From CAIWHR01 sp039931775 (GTDB taxonomy: Bacteria > Pseudomonadota > Gammaproteobacteria > Burkholderiales > Casimicrobiaceae): a stretch of DNA of 54,520 bases. Below the pieces are notes generated by a model. That model was not told the DNA's origin. It worked only from the letters and a program-made list of their open reading frames with translations, and made no database searches. Location of the stretch: NCBI GenBank assembly GCA_039931775.1, contig JBDTRG010000014.1, forward strand, positions 1 through 54,520. The letters are read 5' to 3'. This document shows, piece by piece, positions 24,336 through 33,752 of this stretch. The first letter of the stretch is position 1. Each line of letters starts with the position of its first letter. The position numbers and the translations under genes were made by a program.

Positions 24336-25151
24336 ATGGGAAAAGTGGCATTGACCGGCGCCCGGGGCCAGCTCGGAACCGTGCTGCGCGCCGAACTCCT
24401 GCGACGCGGCGTGAATCTGCGGTCGGCGGGCGGCTCGAAGCCGCTGACGCCGCTCGTCGACGGCGAGGATGTCTGCTTCGGCGACCTGCGCGATCGCTCC
24501 GTGGTCGATCGCGTCCTCGAAGGCATCGACGTCGTGATCCACCTCGCGGGGACGAGCGTCGAGCGGCCGCTACCCGAGATCATCGAGAACAACCTGCGCG
24601 GCCTGTACGAGCTCTACGAAGGGGCGCGCCGGCATCACGTCAAGCGCGTCGTCTTCGCGAGTTCGAATCACGCCTACGGCATGTATTCGGTCGACGACAA
24701 GCTCGATCCCGATTGCGAATATCGCCCTGACGGCTTTTACGGCTTGAGCAAGGTGTGGGGCGAGGCGATGACGCGCATGTACTGGGACAAGCACGGTATC
24801 GAGGGCGTCAGCATCCGAATCGGCAGTTGCCTCCCCCGGCCGATGGAGTTCCGCCACTTGAGCACCTGGTTCGGGCACGAGGACTTCTTCCACATGATCA
24901 CGCAATGCATCGAGGTCCCGGACGTCGGCTACCTGGCGGTCTGGGGAATCTCGAACAACCGTCGCAAGTACCTGAACTTCGGCGACGACGAGGAGAAGCT
25001 CGGGTACAAGGCGAAGCAGGATTCCGAGATCTACGCGGCGGAAATCCTGCGCCAGCAGAACCCGCTCGATGCGACCGCGCAGCGTTACCAGGGCGGCGGT
25101 TTCGTCACCGGCGACTTCACGCTGGCGGACAAGCGCCCGACGCGCGTCTGA
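24336..25151 (+). CDS. Uronate dehydrogenase-like NAD-dependent sugar oxidoreductase
   Basis: A 271-residue extended short-chain dehydrogenase. The NAD site TGARGQLGT is at 7-15, VIHLAG lies near 67-72, and the catalytic YxxxK is in FYGLSKVWGE with an upstream Ser pair in FASSNHAYGMY. This SSNH...YGLSK arrangement and length are typical of uronate dehydrogenases, which oxidise galacturonate or glucuronate to the aldarate lactone. It is the first gene of a five-gene operon with an aldonate/aldarate dehydratase, an aldolase and tartronate-semialdehyde enzymes, which supports an aldarate route. The true sugar is not known, and other NAD-dependent sugar dehydrogenases share these motifs. Confidence 0.8.
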   Translation: MGKVALTGARGQLGTVLRAELLRRGVNLRSAGGSKPLTPLVDGEDVCFGDLRDRSVVDRVLEGIDVVIHLAGTSVERPLPEIIENNLRGLYELYEGARRHHVKRVVFASSNHAYGMYSVDDKLDPDCEYRPDGFYGLSKVWGEAMTRMYWDKHGIEGVSIRIGSCLPRPMEFRHLSTWFGHEDFFHMITQCIEVPDVGYLAVWGISNNRRKYLNFGDDEEKLGYKAKQDSEIYAAEILRQQNPLDATAQRYQGGGFVTGDFTLADKRPTRV

Positions 25152-25163
25152 AGGACGCGTGAT

Positions 25164-26888
25164 ATGAGCAGGAAGAAACCCGAGGACCTGCGTAGCCACC
25201 GCTGGTTCGGCGTCAAGGACATGCGTTCGATCGGACACCGCTCGCGCGCGGCGCAGATGGGATTCAACCGCAGCGAGTACGCGGGCAAGCCGGTGATTGC
25301 AATCCTCAACACGTGGAGCGATGTCAATCCGTGCCACATGCACTTCAAGGATCGCGTCGAGGAGGTCAAGCGCGGCGTCTGGCAGGCGGGCGGCTTCCCC
25401 GTCGAGATTCCGGCGATGGCGTTGTCGGAGCCCTTCCAGAAGCCGACCACGATGCTCTATCGCAATCTCCTGGCGATGGAAACCGAGGAACAGCTCCGCG
25501 CGCACCCGGTGGACGGCGCGGTGCTGATGGGCGGCTGCGACAAGACGACGCCGGCGATGATCATGGGCGCGACATCGATGAATCTGCCGACGATGTACCT
25601 GCCGTGCGGGCCGATGTTGCGGGGCCAGTACCGCGATGCAACGGTCGGCTCGGGCAGCGACATCTGGAAATACTGGGCCGAGTTTCGCGCCGGCAACATC
25701 ACCGAGGCCGAGATCGGCGAGCTCGAGCAGGGCATTGCGCGCTCGCCGGGCCACTGCATGACGATGGGCACCGCGTCGACGATGACGAGCGCCGCCGAGG
25801 CGCTCGGCTTCACGCTGCCTGGCGCGGCGTCGATTCCGGCGGCCGATTCCCGCCATGCGGCCATGGCCGCGCGCGTCGGCGCGCGCATCGTCGAGATGGT
25901 GTGGGACGACTTCAAACCTTCCGACTTCCTGACCGCCGCGTCGTTCGACAACTCGGTCACTACGGTGCTCGCGATCGGCGGCTCGACCAACGCCGTCGTC
26001 CACCTGATCGCGATGGCGCGCCGCGCCGGCGTTGCGCTCGATCTCGACCAGTTCGATGCGCTCGCGCGCAAGACTCCGCTGCTCGCAAACATCCGGCCAT
26101 CGGGCAAGTATCTGATGGAGGATTTCTATTACGCCGGCGGATTGCGCGCGCTGCTGGAACGCCTCGGCGGTCTCCTGCATCGCGACGCGATGACCGTCAA
26201 CGGCAGGACGCTCGGCGAGAACATCGCCGGCGCGAAAGTCTGGAACGACGACGTTATCCTGCCTTTGGACGGACCTCTCGTCGCCAGGGACAGCCTCGCG
26301 GTGCTACGCGGCAACCTCGCGCCCGACGGTGCGGTGATCAAACCGCCGGCCGCCGAGCCGCGCCTGCATCGCCATTCGGGCAAGGCGATCGTGTTCGACG
26401 ACTACAACGACATGAACAAGCGCATCGACGACCCGGATCTGCCCGTCGACGAGAATTCGGTGCTGGTCTTGCGCAACGCCGGCCCGCTCGGCGCGCCGGG
26501 GATGCCCGAATGGGGTCAGCTGCCGATTCCGAAGAAGCTTTTGCAAAAGGGCGTGCGCGACATGCTGCGAATTTCCGACGCGCGCATGAGCGGCACGAGC
26601 TACGGCGCCTGCGTGCTGCACGTCGCGCCGGAATCGTTCGTCGGCGGCCCGCTCGCGCTGGTCGAGGACGGCGACGTCATCGCGATCGACATTCCTGCGC
26701 GCACCCTGAAGCTCGACGTCGCCGAAAGCGAGTTGGCGCGCCGCCGCGCCGCATGGCGGCAGCCGGCACCGAAATTCACGCGCGGCTACGGCGCGATCTT
26801 CGCGCAGCACGTCCGGCAAGCCAACGAGGGCTGCGATTTCGACGTGCTCGAGCGCGGCGAGCCGACTCCCGATCCCGAGATTCATTGA
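25164..26888 (+). CDS. ILVD/EDD-family sugar-acid dehydratase
   Basis: A 574-residue iron-sulfur dehydratase of the arabonate/xylonate branch of the ILVD/EDD family, which removes water from aldonic or aldaric acids to give 2-keto-3-deoxy acids. Cluster cysteines are Cys57 (SDVNPCHMHF), Cys125 (LMGGCDKTTPA, with Lys127 as the expected Mg-binding carbamylated Lys) and Cys198 (PGHCMTMGTAS). The C-terminal MSGTSYGACVLHVAPE motif is also standard. Biosynthetic dihydroxy-acid dehydratase (IlvD) is unlikely because the N-terminal region SHRWFGVKDMRSIGHRSR and the operon partners fit the sugar-acid group. It starts 12 bases after udh with AAGGA upstream. Confidence 0.88.
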   Translation: MSRKKPEDLRSHRWFGVKDMRSIGHRSRAAQMGFNRSEYAGKPVIAILNTWSDVNPCHMHFKDRVEEVKRGVWQAGGFPVEIPAMALSEPFQKPTTMLYRNLLAMETEEQLRAHPVDGAVLMGGCDKTTPAMIMGATSMNLPTMYLPCGPMLRGQYRDATVGSGSDIWKYWAEFRAGNITEAEIGELEQGIARSPGHCMTMGTASTMTSAAEALGFTLPGAASIPAADSRHAAMAARVGARIVEMVWDDFKPSDFLTAASFDNSVTTVLAIGGSTNAVVHLIAMARRAGVALDLDQFDALARKTPLLANIRPSGKYLMEDFYYAGGLRALLERLGGLLHRDAMTVNGRTLGENIAGAKVWNDDVILPLDGPLVARDSLAVLRGNLAPDGAVIKPPAAEPRLHRHSGKAIVFDDYNDMNKRIDDPDLPVDENSVLVLRNAGPLGAPGMPEWGQLPIPKKLLQKGVRDMLRISDARMSGTSYGACVLHVAPESFVGGPLALVEDGDVIAIDIPARTLKLDVAESELARRRAAWRQPAPKFTRGYGAIFAQHVRQANEGCDFDVLERGEPTPDPEIH

Positions 26889-26910
26889 TCCACTTCCGAG
26901 CGAGTTCACC

Positions 26911-27675
26911 ATGGACATCCCCGCCAATCCGTTCAAACGCGCGATCAAGGCCGGTCGCCAGCAGATCGGGCTATGGTCGAGCCTGTCGAGCCACCTGACC
27001 GTCGAGATCGTCGCCGGCTCCGGCTTCGACTGGGTGCTGCTCGACATGGAGCATTCGCCCAACGAGATTCCGATGGTCCACGGCCAGCTGCAGGCAGCCG
27101 TGGGCGGCACTGCGCATCCGATCGTGCGCCCGCCGTGGAACGACATGGTGACGATCAAGCGCCTGCTCGACATCGGCACGCAGACGCTGCTCATTCCGTA
27201 CGTGCAGACCCGGGAAGAGGCCGAGAACGCAGTCGCCTACACGCGATACCCGCCAAAAGGCGTGCGCGGGTTCGCGTCAGCGTCGCGCGCGTCGAGATTC
27301 GGACGCGTCAAGGACTACTTCACGCGGTACGAGGACGAGCTCTGCGTCCTCGTGCAGATCGAAACGCAGAAAGGCCTCGACAACCTCGAGGCGATTGCGA
27401 ACGTAGAAGGCATCGACGGCGTGTTCATCGGCCCCGGCGACCTGTCCGCCGGGCTGGGGCACTTGAACGACGCCGCGCATCCTGACGTGCAAAGCGCGAT
27501 TGCCGACGCCATCAAGCGGATCACGGCCTGCCGCAAGGCGCCCGGCATCCTGACCCCCGACGAAAAACAGGCGCGCCGCTACATCGAGCTCGGTACGCTG
27601 TTCACGGCGGTCGGCGCCGACCTCGGGATCCTCGCCCGCGGGTCGGAAGCGCTCGCGGCGAAATTCAAGAGCTGA
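26911..27675 (+). CDS. HpcH/HpaI-family aldolase (2-keto-3-deoxy acid aldolase)
   Basis: A 254-residue class II (metal-dependent) pyruvate aldolase. The N-terminus (FKRAIKAGRQQIGLWSS), DWVLLDMEHSPNE at about 45-57, the metal-binding QIETQKGLDNLEAIANVEGIDG region and FIGPGDLSAGLG are typical of the HpcH/HpaI/GarL group. In this operon the expected reaction is retro-aldol cleavage of a 2-keto-3-deoxy sugar acid to pyruvate plus an aldehyde; with an aldarate substrate the aldehyde would be tartronate semialdehyde, which the two following genes handle. It is cytoplasmic. Its gene is 22 bases after the dehydratase. Confidence 0.88.
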   Translation: MDIPANPFKRAIKAGRQQIGLWSSLSSHLTVEIVAGSGFDWVLLDMEHSPNEIPMVHGQLQAAVGGTAHPIVRPPWNDMVTIKRLLDIGTQTLLIPYVQTREEAENAVAYTRYPPKGVRGFASASRASRFGRVKDYFTRYEDELCVLVQIETQKGLDNLEAIANVEGIDGVFIGPGDLSAGLGHLNDAAHPDVQSAIADAIKRITACRKAPGILTPDEKQARRYIELGTLFTAVGADLGILARGSEALAAKFKS

Positions 27676-27688
27676 CGCGAGCCAGGCA

Positions 27689-28471
<783 letters not shown>

Positions 28472-28515
28472 CCGCGCGGGCCATTCATCAACAAACACTC
28501 GAGAGAGGGCAGACA

Positions 28516-29412
28516 ATGAGCAAGATCGGATTCATCGGCCTCGGCATCATGGGCGCTCCGATGGCGGGCCACCTGCAAGCCGCCGGTCATGCGCTGTGGG
28601 TCGCGACGATCGGCCCCGTGCCCGACAACCTCACCGCCGGCGGCGCGAAGGTCTGCCCGAACGGCAAAGAGGTCGCGAAGAACACCGACATCATCATTGT
28701 CATGGTCCCGGACACGCCGGACGTCGATACGGTGCTGTTCGGCGCCGGGGGCGTCGCGGAAGGGTTGTCGGCCGGAAAGATCGTCGTCGACATGAGCTCG
28801 ATCTCGCCGATCGAGACGAAGGACTTCGCGAAGAGGATCAACGCGCTTTCCTGCGAGTACCTCGATGCGCCGGTGTCGGGCGGCGAAGTCGGCGCGAAGG
28901 CGGCATCGTTGACCATCATGGTCGGCGGCAGCGAAAAGACGTTCGCGACGGTCAAGCCGCTGTTCGACCTCATGGGCAAGAACGTCACGCTGGTCGGCGG
29001 CAACGGCGACGGCCAGACCTGCAAGGTCGCCAATCAGATCATCGTCGCGCTGACGATCGAAGCGGTCGGCGAAGCGCTGCTGTTCGCGTCCAAGGCGGGA
29101 GCCGACCCCGCACGCGTGCGCCAGGCGCTGATGGGCGGTTTCGCGTCGTCGCGCATCCTCGAGGTGCATGGCGAGCGCATGGTCAAGCGCACGTTCAATC
29201 CGGGATTCCGCATCGCGCTGCACCAGAAGGATTTGAACCTCGCGTTGAGTTCCGCACGGAAGATGGGCGTGAGCCTGCCGAACACCGCGACGTGCCAGGA
29301 GCTGTTCAACGCCTGCGCCGCGCATGGCGGCAGCGCGTGGGATCATTCGGCCATGGTCCGCGCGTTGGAGATGATGGCGAACTTCGAGATCGGCCAGAAA
29401 GTCACGGCTTGA
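28516..29412 (+). CDS. glxR: 2-hydroxy-3-oxopropionate (tartronate semialdehyde) reductase
   Basis: A 298-residue beta-hydroxyacid dehydrogenase that reduces tartronate semialdehyde to glycerate with NAD(P)H. The dinucleotide loop GLGIMGAPMAGHL is at 7-19, the substrate signature DAPVSGGEVGAKAASLTIMVGG follows, and the catalytic Lys is in TCKVANQIIVA. The strong match to GlxR/GarR and the neighbouring hyi support the assignment. AGAGGG lies ahead of the ATG. Its 3' end overlaps the convergent YihY-type gene by 11 bases, so the sugar-acid operon ends here without room for a separate terminator. Confidence 0.92.
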   Translation: MSKIGFIGLGIMGAPMAGHLQAAGHALWVATIGPVPDNLTAGGAKVCPNGKEVAKNTDIIIVMVPDTPDVDTVLFGAGGVAEGLSAGKIVVDMSSISPIETKDFAKRINALSCEYLDAPVSGGEVGAKAASLTIMVGGSEKTFATVKPLFDLMGKNVTLVGGNGDGQTCKVANQIIVALTIEAVGEALLFASKAGADPARVRQALMGGFASSRILEVHGERMVKRTFNPGFRIALHQKDLNLALSSARKMGVSLPNTATCQELFNACAAHGGSAWDHSAMVRALEMMANFEIGQKVTA

Positions 29413-30346
29413 CCCGGGTTGTCTTCATCGGACTCGGCTCGCGGTCGCCTTTCTTCCTGACGTACAGCTGCTCGTAGTTCGCGATAACCTGCGCCCCGAG
29501 CAGCAGCAGTACCGCGGCGATCTCGACGCTCAGCAAGAGCGCGATCGCCGTGGCAAACGTTCCGTACACGATCTGGACCTGCGAGATCGTCCCGAAGTAC
29601 CAGACGAGCACGTGGCGCGTGATCTCCCAGAGGAGGCCCGCCGTCACGCCTCCGACTAGCGCGTGTCGCCACGAGACGCGTCCGACCGGCATCACGAGGT
29701 AGATAGCCGTCAACACGAGGATCTCGCTGCCGACGCCCATCAGGTAGAGCAGGTAGTTCGACAACTGTTGCAGCGAGTGCGGCACACCCAGCCAGTCGAC
29801 ATCGCGAGTCGCAAGGACCGCGAGCTTGCCCGATACCGTCGTCGCACTGAGCAATCCGACGCCGAGACACAGGATGAACAGGTAAGGAATGACGGCAGAC
29901 ATCAGAAAGTGCCGACGACGGATGGCGACGCGATGGTAGAAGATCACCGACATCGCGTTCTCGAGAACCGTGAATGCCATCGCGCTGAAAATGAGCATGC
30001 TTACGAGCAGAATGCCGCCCACGAGGTCGCGGCGACCGAGGAATCCGCGCAGTTGATCTACCAGCGCCGTCGACTGGCCTGGAACCAGAAACTCCAGGTA
30101 GTCGCCGATCGTATTTAGCAGTAGCGTGGGATCGATAAAGCGCGTGAGGCCGACCAGCAGCAGGATGAGCCCCGGGACCAGGGACAGCAAGGTGTAGTAG
30201 GCGACGGCGCCCGCGAGCAGCAGGCCCTGATTCGCCCGGAACGATTTGAGTACGCCCCATGCAAAACCCGGAAGCGCGCGCACGATCGCCGTCACGCGAG
30301 CGCGAGTCCACGCCAATCGCCGCGACGATGATCCGGACGAGATCAT
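29402..30346 (-). CDS. YihY/virulence factor BrkB-family membrane protein
   Basis: A 314-residue inner-membrane protein with about six helices. Family landmarks include FRANQGLLLAGAVAYYTLLSLVPGLILL near residue 40, AFTVLENAMSVIFYHR in the middle, VSWRHALVGGVTAGLLWEITRH and YGTFATAIALLLSVEIAAVLLLLGAQ near the C-terminus. The family (UPF0761/YihY, formerly linked by name to ribonuclease BN) has no established biochemical role. The start at 30346 is chosen because upstream in-frame codons translate a non-conserved Arg-rich stretch overlapping the urtE remnant. It is convergent with glxR. Confidence 0.88.
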   Translation of the reverse strand: MISSGSSSRRLAWTRARVTAIVRALPGFAWGVLKSFRANQGLLLAGAVAYYTLLSLVPGLILLLVGLTRFIDPTLLLNTIGDYLEFLVPGQSTALVDQLRGFLGRRDLVGGILLVSMLIFSAMAFTVLENAMSVIFYHRVAIRRRHFLMSAVIPYLFILCLGVGLLSATTVSGKLAVLATRDVDWLGVPHSLQQLSNYLLYLMGVGSEILVLTAIYLVMPVGRVSWRHALVGGVTAGLLWEITRHVLVWYFGTISQVQIVYGTFATAIALLLSVEIAAVLLLLGAQVIANYEQLYVRKKGDREPSPMKTTRVKP

Positions 30347-30692
30347 GAAGTATTCATCGTGGACCCGTGGCCGATCGATACGACAGTCTACAGGGGCAGG
30401 GCCTGCGGCGCGTTGCCCCCAAAAAGAGGGCCCGCGGCACTCACTTCCCGGGATCAAACCGTCAAACAGGCTCGTACGCCGTCGGCATCCATGTCGGCGC
30501 CTTTGCCCGCCTTGATCACCTCGCCGCGCGACAGCACGACGTAGCGATCGGCGAGCGAGCGCGCGAAATCGTAGTACTGCTCGACCAGCAGGATCGCCAT
30601 CTCGCTCTCCCGCCGAGGGCAAATCGTCGGTAATGCCGGCTTCGGCAAGCGCAGGTTCGAGCATGGCCCGAGTCCAGCGCATGGCGCCAACG
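30347..30692. other. Gap with degraded sequence between yihY-like gene and rsmI
   Basis: A 346-base stretch without an intact gene. Its recognisable content is the urtE 3' fragment at 30454-30600 on the minus strand. The rest gives only short, compositionally biased frames. I see no promoter with confidence. Confidence 0.6.
30454..30600 (-). pseudogene. urtE: Remnant of urea ABC transporter ATPase UrtE (C-terminal end)
   Basis: Minus-strand translation gives 48 residues ending at a stop, beginning MAILLVEQYYDFARSLADRY and containing YVVLSRGEVIKAGKGADM. This matches the last quarter of UrtE/LivF-type ATPases, after the Walker B, and the VEQYYDFA wording points to UrtE of urea transporters. 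Upstream the similarity stops within a few codons and no P-loop or signature is present, so the gene is a truncated relic. No other urt or urease gene is in the window. It is probably a leftover of a deletion or rearrangement downstream of rsmI. Confidence 0.7.
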
Positions 30693-31604
30693 TCAGCCGC
30701 GATCGCCCTTCAACGCGACCGCCTGCGCGTAGAGCTCCGCGCGCGGCAGTCCCGTCGCTGCCGCCGCCACGCGGGCGGAGCGGGCCGGCGACAGCTCGGC
30801 GACGAGCGCCGTCAGCAGTCGGCGCGCATCCATCTCCCCCCCGCCGGTCGTGGCTTCACTCGCGAGCGGCGCGTCGACGAGCAGCACGAATTCTCCGCGC
30901 GCGTGATTCGGATCGGCGGCGAGAAAGCCCGCTCCTTCGGCCAGCGTCATCCGCGCGATCGCCTCGAACTTCTTCGTGATCTCGCGCGCGATCACGAGCG
31001 TCCGATCGCCGCCCAGCACCTCGCAGAGGTTCGCCACCGTGGCACGAACTCGGTGCGGTGCCTCGAAGAACACGAGCGCGACCGGTACTCGCGCGACCGA
31101 CGCGAGCAACTCGCGCTGAGCCTTGGCGGCCGCCGGCAGGAAACCGAGGAACAGGAAGTGCCCGGCCGCAAGCCCCGCCGACGAGACGGCGGCGATCACC
31201 GCGCTTGCGCCCGGGATCGGTACCACCGGGTAACCGGCGTCGCGGACCGCGCGCACAAGCCGCGCGCCCGGATCGCTGACCGCCGGCGTTCCCGCGTCGC
31301 TGACGAGCGCGACACTGCGCCCCGCATTCAGCATGACGACGATCTCGTCCGCCCGCGCGGCTTCGTTATGCTCGTGCAGCGACAACGGGCGCGTCGCGAT
31401 GCCGTAGTGGCGCAGCAGCACGGACGTCACGCGCGTATCTTCGGCGGCGATGACGTCCACGCTGCCGAGCACGTCGAGGGCGCGCAGGGTCACATCACGC
31501 AGATTTCCGACCGGCGTGGCGACCACATATAATGTCCCCGGCAAGGCGCGAAAACGCTCTCCCTCCGCGCCGTTTGCACGTTGCGCGTCCCCGCTCCCAT
31601 CCAT
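30693..31604 (-). CDS. rsmI: 16S rRNA (cytidine(1402)-2'-O)-methyltransferase
   Basis: RsmI methylates the 2'-O of C1402 in the decoding centre of 16S rRNA using S-adenosylmethionine. The tetrapyrrole-methylase-like fold is evident: GTLYVVATPVGNLRDVTLRAL at the start, DVIAAEDTRVTSVLL, VALVSDAGTPAVSDPGARLV, and FFEAPHRVRATV. Length is about 303 residues. The start at 31604 (MDGSGDAQ) avoids overlap with lpoA; ATGs at 31625 and 31661 are possible but add unconserved residues. It is divergent from lpoA, matching the rsmI-lpoA pairing known in proteobacteria. Confidence 0.93.
   Translation of the reverse strand: MDGSGDAQRANGAEGERFRALPGTLYVVATPVGNLRDVTLRALDVLGSVDVIAAEDTRVTSVLLRHYGIATRPLSLHEHNEAARADEIVVMLNAGRSVALVSDAGTPAVSDPGARLVRAVRDAGYPVVPIPGASAVIAAVSSAGLAAGHFLFLGFLPAAAKAQRELLASVARVPVALVFFEAPHRVRATVANLCEVLGGDRTLVIAREITKKFEAIARMTLAEGAGFLAADPNHARGEFVLLVDAPLASEATTGGGEMDARRLLTALVAELSPARSARVAAAATGLPRAELYAQAVALKGDRG
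31505..31533 (+). promoter_or_regulatory. Candidate sigma-70 promoter for lpoA
   Basis: TATAAT at 31528-31533 is a perfect -10, with TTCCGA at 31505-31510 as a weak -35 and a 17-base spacer. It lies within the 5' coding part of the divergent rsmI, about 93 bases ahead of the lpoA ATG. Confidence 0.45.
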
Positions 31605-31625
31605 GCGAATCGAGCCTCCGGCCAT

Positions 31626-32741
31626 ATGATCGCTGCGCACCGCCACCTCCGGAACCCGCAAGCACCCGCGCGACGGGGACGCGCGGCGCTCGCCTTGGCA
31701 TTCTCGCTCGGGCTCTGCTCATTGTCCGCCGCGCAAACCCCTGCGGCAAGCGAAGGGAGCCCGGCACCGCCGGCCATCGAGGTTCGTGCCGATGGTCCGG
31801 CGATCGTCCTGGTCCTTCCACTCGAATCGAAGTCGTTCGGACGCGCCGCCGAAGCCGTGCGGGCCGGGTTCCTCGCCGCCGCCGACGCGGCGAAGGTCCG
31901 TTTCGTCGTCATCTCGCACGGCGACGCCAACGTCCTGGAGGCGTTCGGCAAGGCGAAGGAAGCAGGTCCGCGCGTGATCGTCGGGCCGTTGGTGCGCGAT
32001 GATGTCAAGGCGATCGCCACCGCAGGACTCGACCTGCCGCCGACGATCGCGCTCAACCAGCTCGACGACGGTGCGCCGCTTCCCGACAAGATGTACGCAC
32101 TGACGCTCACCCTCGACAGCGACGCCCGGCAGCTCGCGCACCGCGCGCGCGACGCCGGCGCGACATCCGTTGCCGTGATCGCCAGCGACGCACCGCTGCA
32201 GGTTCGCTTCGCCACGGCCTTCAACGCGGAATGGATTCTGGCCGGCGGCAATGCGCCGGTGATGTTCGTGTTCGATCGCGCGCCGGACGTTCTGCGCGCG
32301 CTGCGCCGCGATCTGACGAAGACGCCCTTCGACGCCGCCCTGCTCGCGGTCGACGGAACGGACGTCGCGCTGGCGAAGCCCTACCTCAAGTCGATACCGA
32401 CCTACACGAGCAACCAGGTCAACGAGCACCTACCCCGCGAAGCACTAAACGACCTCGACGACGTGCGCTTCGTCGACATCCCGTGGCTCGTCGAACCGGA
32501 TGCCTCGTCGTACGCCGGGCTGAAGCGCCCCGAATATCCGAACGCGGCACTCGACCGCCTTTACGCGCTCGGCATCGATGCCTTTCGCGTCGCGCAGGCC
32601 TTCGCCGAGGGAACGCCGGAACGATTCGAGTTCGACGGCGCCACGGGCCGAATCTCGCTCGACTCCGGCCGCCAGTTCGTTCGCGAAGGCAGGCTGATGG
32701 TGTTTCGGTCGGGCCAGGTCGTCTCCGCCGAGACGCGCTGA
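31626..32741 (+). CDS. lpoA: Penicillin-binding protein activator LpoA-like protein (C-terminal domain form)
   Basis: A 371-residue exported protein with a signal-like hydrophobic stretch (ALALAFSLGLCSLSAAQ) and a periplasmic-binding-protein-like two-lobed domain: AIVLVLPLESKSFGRAAEAVRAGF, DANVLEAFGKAKEAGPRVIVGPLVRDDV and FDAALLAVDGTDVALAKPYL. It matches the C-terminal half of E. coli LpoA (YraM), the outer-membrane activator of PBP1a; the N-terminal TPR-like domain of E. coli LpoA is missing, as in many betaproteobacteria. A cysteine in LGLCSL could be a lipidation site but does not form a perfect lipobox. It is followed within 2 bases by yraN, in the order seen in E. coli. Confidence 0.8.
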   Translation: MIAAHRHLRNPQAPARRGRAALALAFSLGLCSLSAAQTPAASEGSPAPPAIEVRADGPAIVLVLPLESKSFGRAAEAVRAGFLAAADAAKVRFVVISHGDANVLEAFGKAKEAGPRVIVGPLVRDDVKAIATAGLDLPPTIALNQLDDGAPLPDKMYALTLTLDSDARQLAHRARDAGATSVAVIASDAPLQVRFATAFNAEWILAGGNAPVMFVFDRAPDVLRALRRDLTKTPFDAALLAVDGTDVALAKPYLKSIPTYTSNQVNEHLPREALNDLDDVRFVDIPWLVEPDASSYAGLKRPEYPNAALDRLYALGIDAFRVAQAFAEGTPERFEFDGATGRISLDSGRQFVREGRLMVFRSGQVVSAETR

Positions 32742-32743
32742 CG

Positions 32744-33094
32744 ATGACGGGCCTGCGCGCCGTCGCGGGCGAGCGGGCGGAGGCGCTCGCTGCCGAGTTT
32801 CTGAGAGCGCAAGGCGTCGCGATCCTGGAGCGAAACTTCCGCCGCCGATGCGGCGAAATCGACCTCGTCGCCAAGGACGGAGACACGCTGGTCTTCGTCG
32901 AGGTTCGCCTGCGAACGCGAAGCGATTTTGGAGGAGCCGCCGCGAGCATCACCGCAAAGAAGCGGGCGCGGATCGCCGCGGCGGCCGGGCTCTACCTCGC
33001 GCGCCTGCGGGGCACGCCGCCCTGCCGGTTCGACGCGGTGCTGCTCGACGCCCTCGATCCCGACCGCATCGAGTGGCTGAAGGACTTCATGTGA
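32744..33094 (+). CDS. yraN: YraN/UPF0102-family protein
   Basis: A 116-residue protein of the UPF0102 family, which has a restriction-endonuclease-like fold. The conserved core is visible: GERAEALAAEFLRAQGVAILERNFR at 9-33, GEIDLVAKDGDTLVFVEVRLR at 37-57 (E-x-D...EV, with ExR rather than the common ExK) and the Ala/Lys segment ITAKKRARIAAAAGLYL. The biochemical role is not established. It starts 2 bases after the lpoA stop and is followed by diaA/gmhA, preserving the lpoA-yraN-diaA-dolP order. Confidence 0.9.
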   Translation: MTGLRAVAGERAEALAAEFLRAQGVAILERNFRRRCGEIDLVAKDGDTLVFVEVRLRTRSDFGGAAASITAKKRARIAAAAGLYLARLRGTPPCRFDAVLLDALDPDRIEWLKDFM

Positions 33095-33109
33095 GCCTGA
33101 CGCGCGGTA

Positions 33110-33136
33110 TTGGGTCCGTGCGATACTTGCTACAAT
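33110..33136 (+). promoter_or_regulatory. Candidate promoter upstream of the SIS-domain gene
   Basis: An extended -10 TTGCTACAAT (TACAAT at 33131-33136, preceded by TG) with TTGGGT at 33110-33115 as a possible -35; the spacer is short at 15 bases. It lies in the 67-base gap after yraN and would permit separate transcription of the SIS gene and dolP. Confidence 0.4.
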
Positions 33137-33161
33137 CCGTCGCCCCGAAATCACGCCTCCC

Positions 33162-33752
33162 ATGGATCACGTTTCGCGCATCCGCGCCCATTTTGCCGAC
33201 AGCGCGCAGCTGAAGCTCGCGGCAGCCGACGTCCTGGCGCCCACGATCGCGCGCGGCGCCGACCTTCTCGCGCAGTGCCTGCTCGACGACGGCAAGATCC
33301 TCGCCTGCGGCAACGGCGGATCGGCCAGCGACGCCCAGCACTTCGCGGCCGAGATGGTCGGCCGATTCGAGCGCGAGCGGCCGGAACTTCCCGCGATTTC
33401 GCTTGCCACAGATACTTCGATCCTCACCGCGATCGCAAACGACTATTCGTATGAGCAGGTTTTCGCGAAGCAGGTGCGGGCGCTCGGCGCCGCCGGCGAC
33501 GTCCTCCTCGCCCTGTCGACGTCGGGCAATTCCGCGAGCGTCGTCGCGGCCATCAATGCCGCGCACGACCGCGAGATGCGCGTCGTCGCGCTCACCGGCA
33601 AAGGCGGCGGCAGGATCGGCGCGATGTTGAAGGCGAGCGACGTCGAACTGCGCGTGCCTCATGACCGGACCGCCCGCATCCAGGAGGTTCACCTGCTGAT
33701 GGTTCACTGCCTGTGCGACGCCATCGACAACACGCTGCTCGGCGAAGAATGA
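33162..33752 (+). CDS. SIS-domain protein, DiaA/phosphoheptose isomerase GmhA type
   Basis: A 196-residue sugar-isomerase-domain protein. GKILACGNGGSASDAQHFAAEMVGRF at 44-69 and ALSTSGNSASVVAAI at about 116-130 are the phosphosugar-binding loops. Position between yraN and dolP corresponds to E. coli diaA, which binds DnaA and promotes replication initiation; the sequence pattern is also that of GmhA, which isomerises sedoheptulose 7-phosphate for LPS heptose. A heptose adenylyltransferase gene follows two genes later, and GmhA residues such as the late Glu/His segment (RIQEVHLLMVHCLCDAID) are present, so a heptose role is credible. I leave the symbol open. Confidence 0.88.
   Translation: MDHVSRIRAHFADSAQLKLAAADVLAPTIARGADLLAQCLLDDGKILACGNGGSASDAQHFAAEMVGRFERERPELPAISLATDTSILTAIANDYSYEQVFAKQVRALGAAGDVLLALSTSGNSASVVAAINAAHDREMRVVALTGKGGGRIGAMLKASDVELRVPHDRTARIQEVHLLMVHCLCDAIDNTLLGEE

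Noticed and set aside
24570..26180. A 536-codon minus-strand open frame opposite udh and the dehydratase
   Set aside because: Arg/His/Ala-rich with no motif; the plus strand encodes coherent enzymes.
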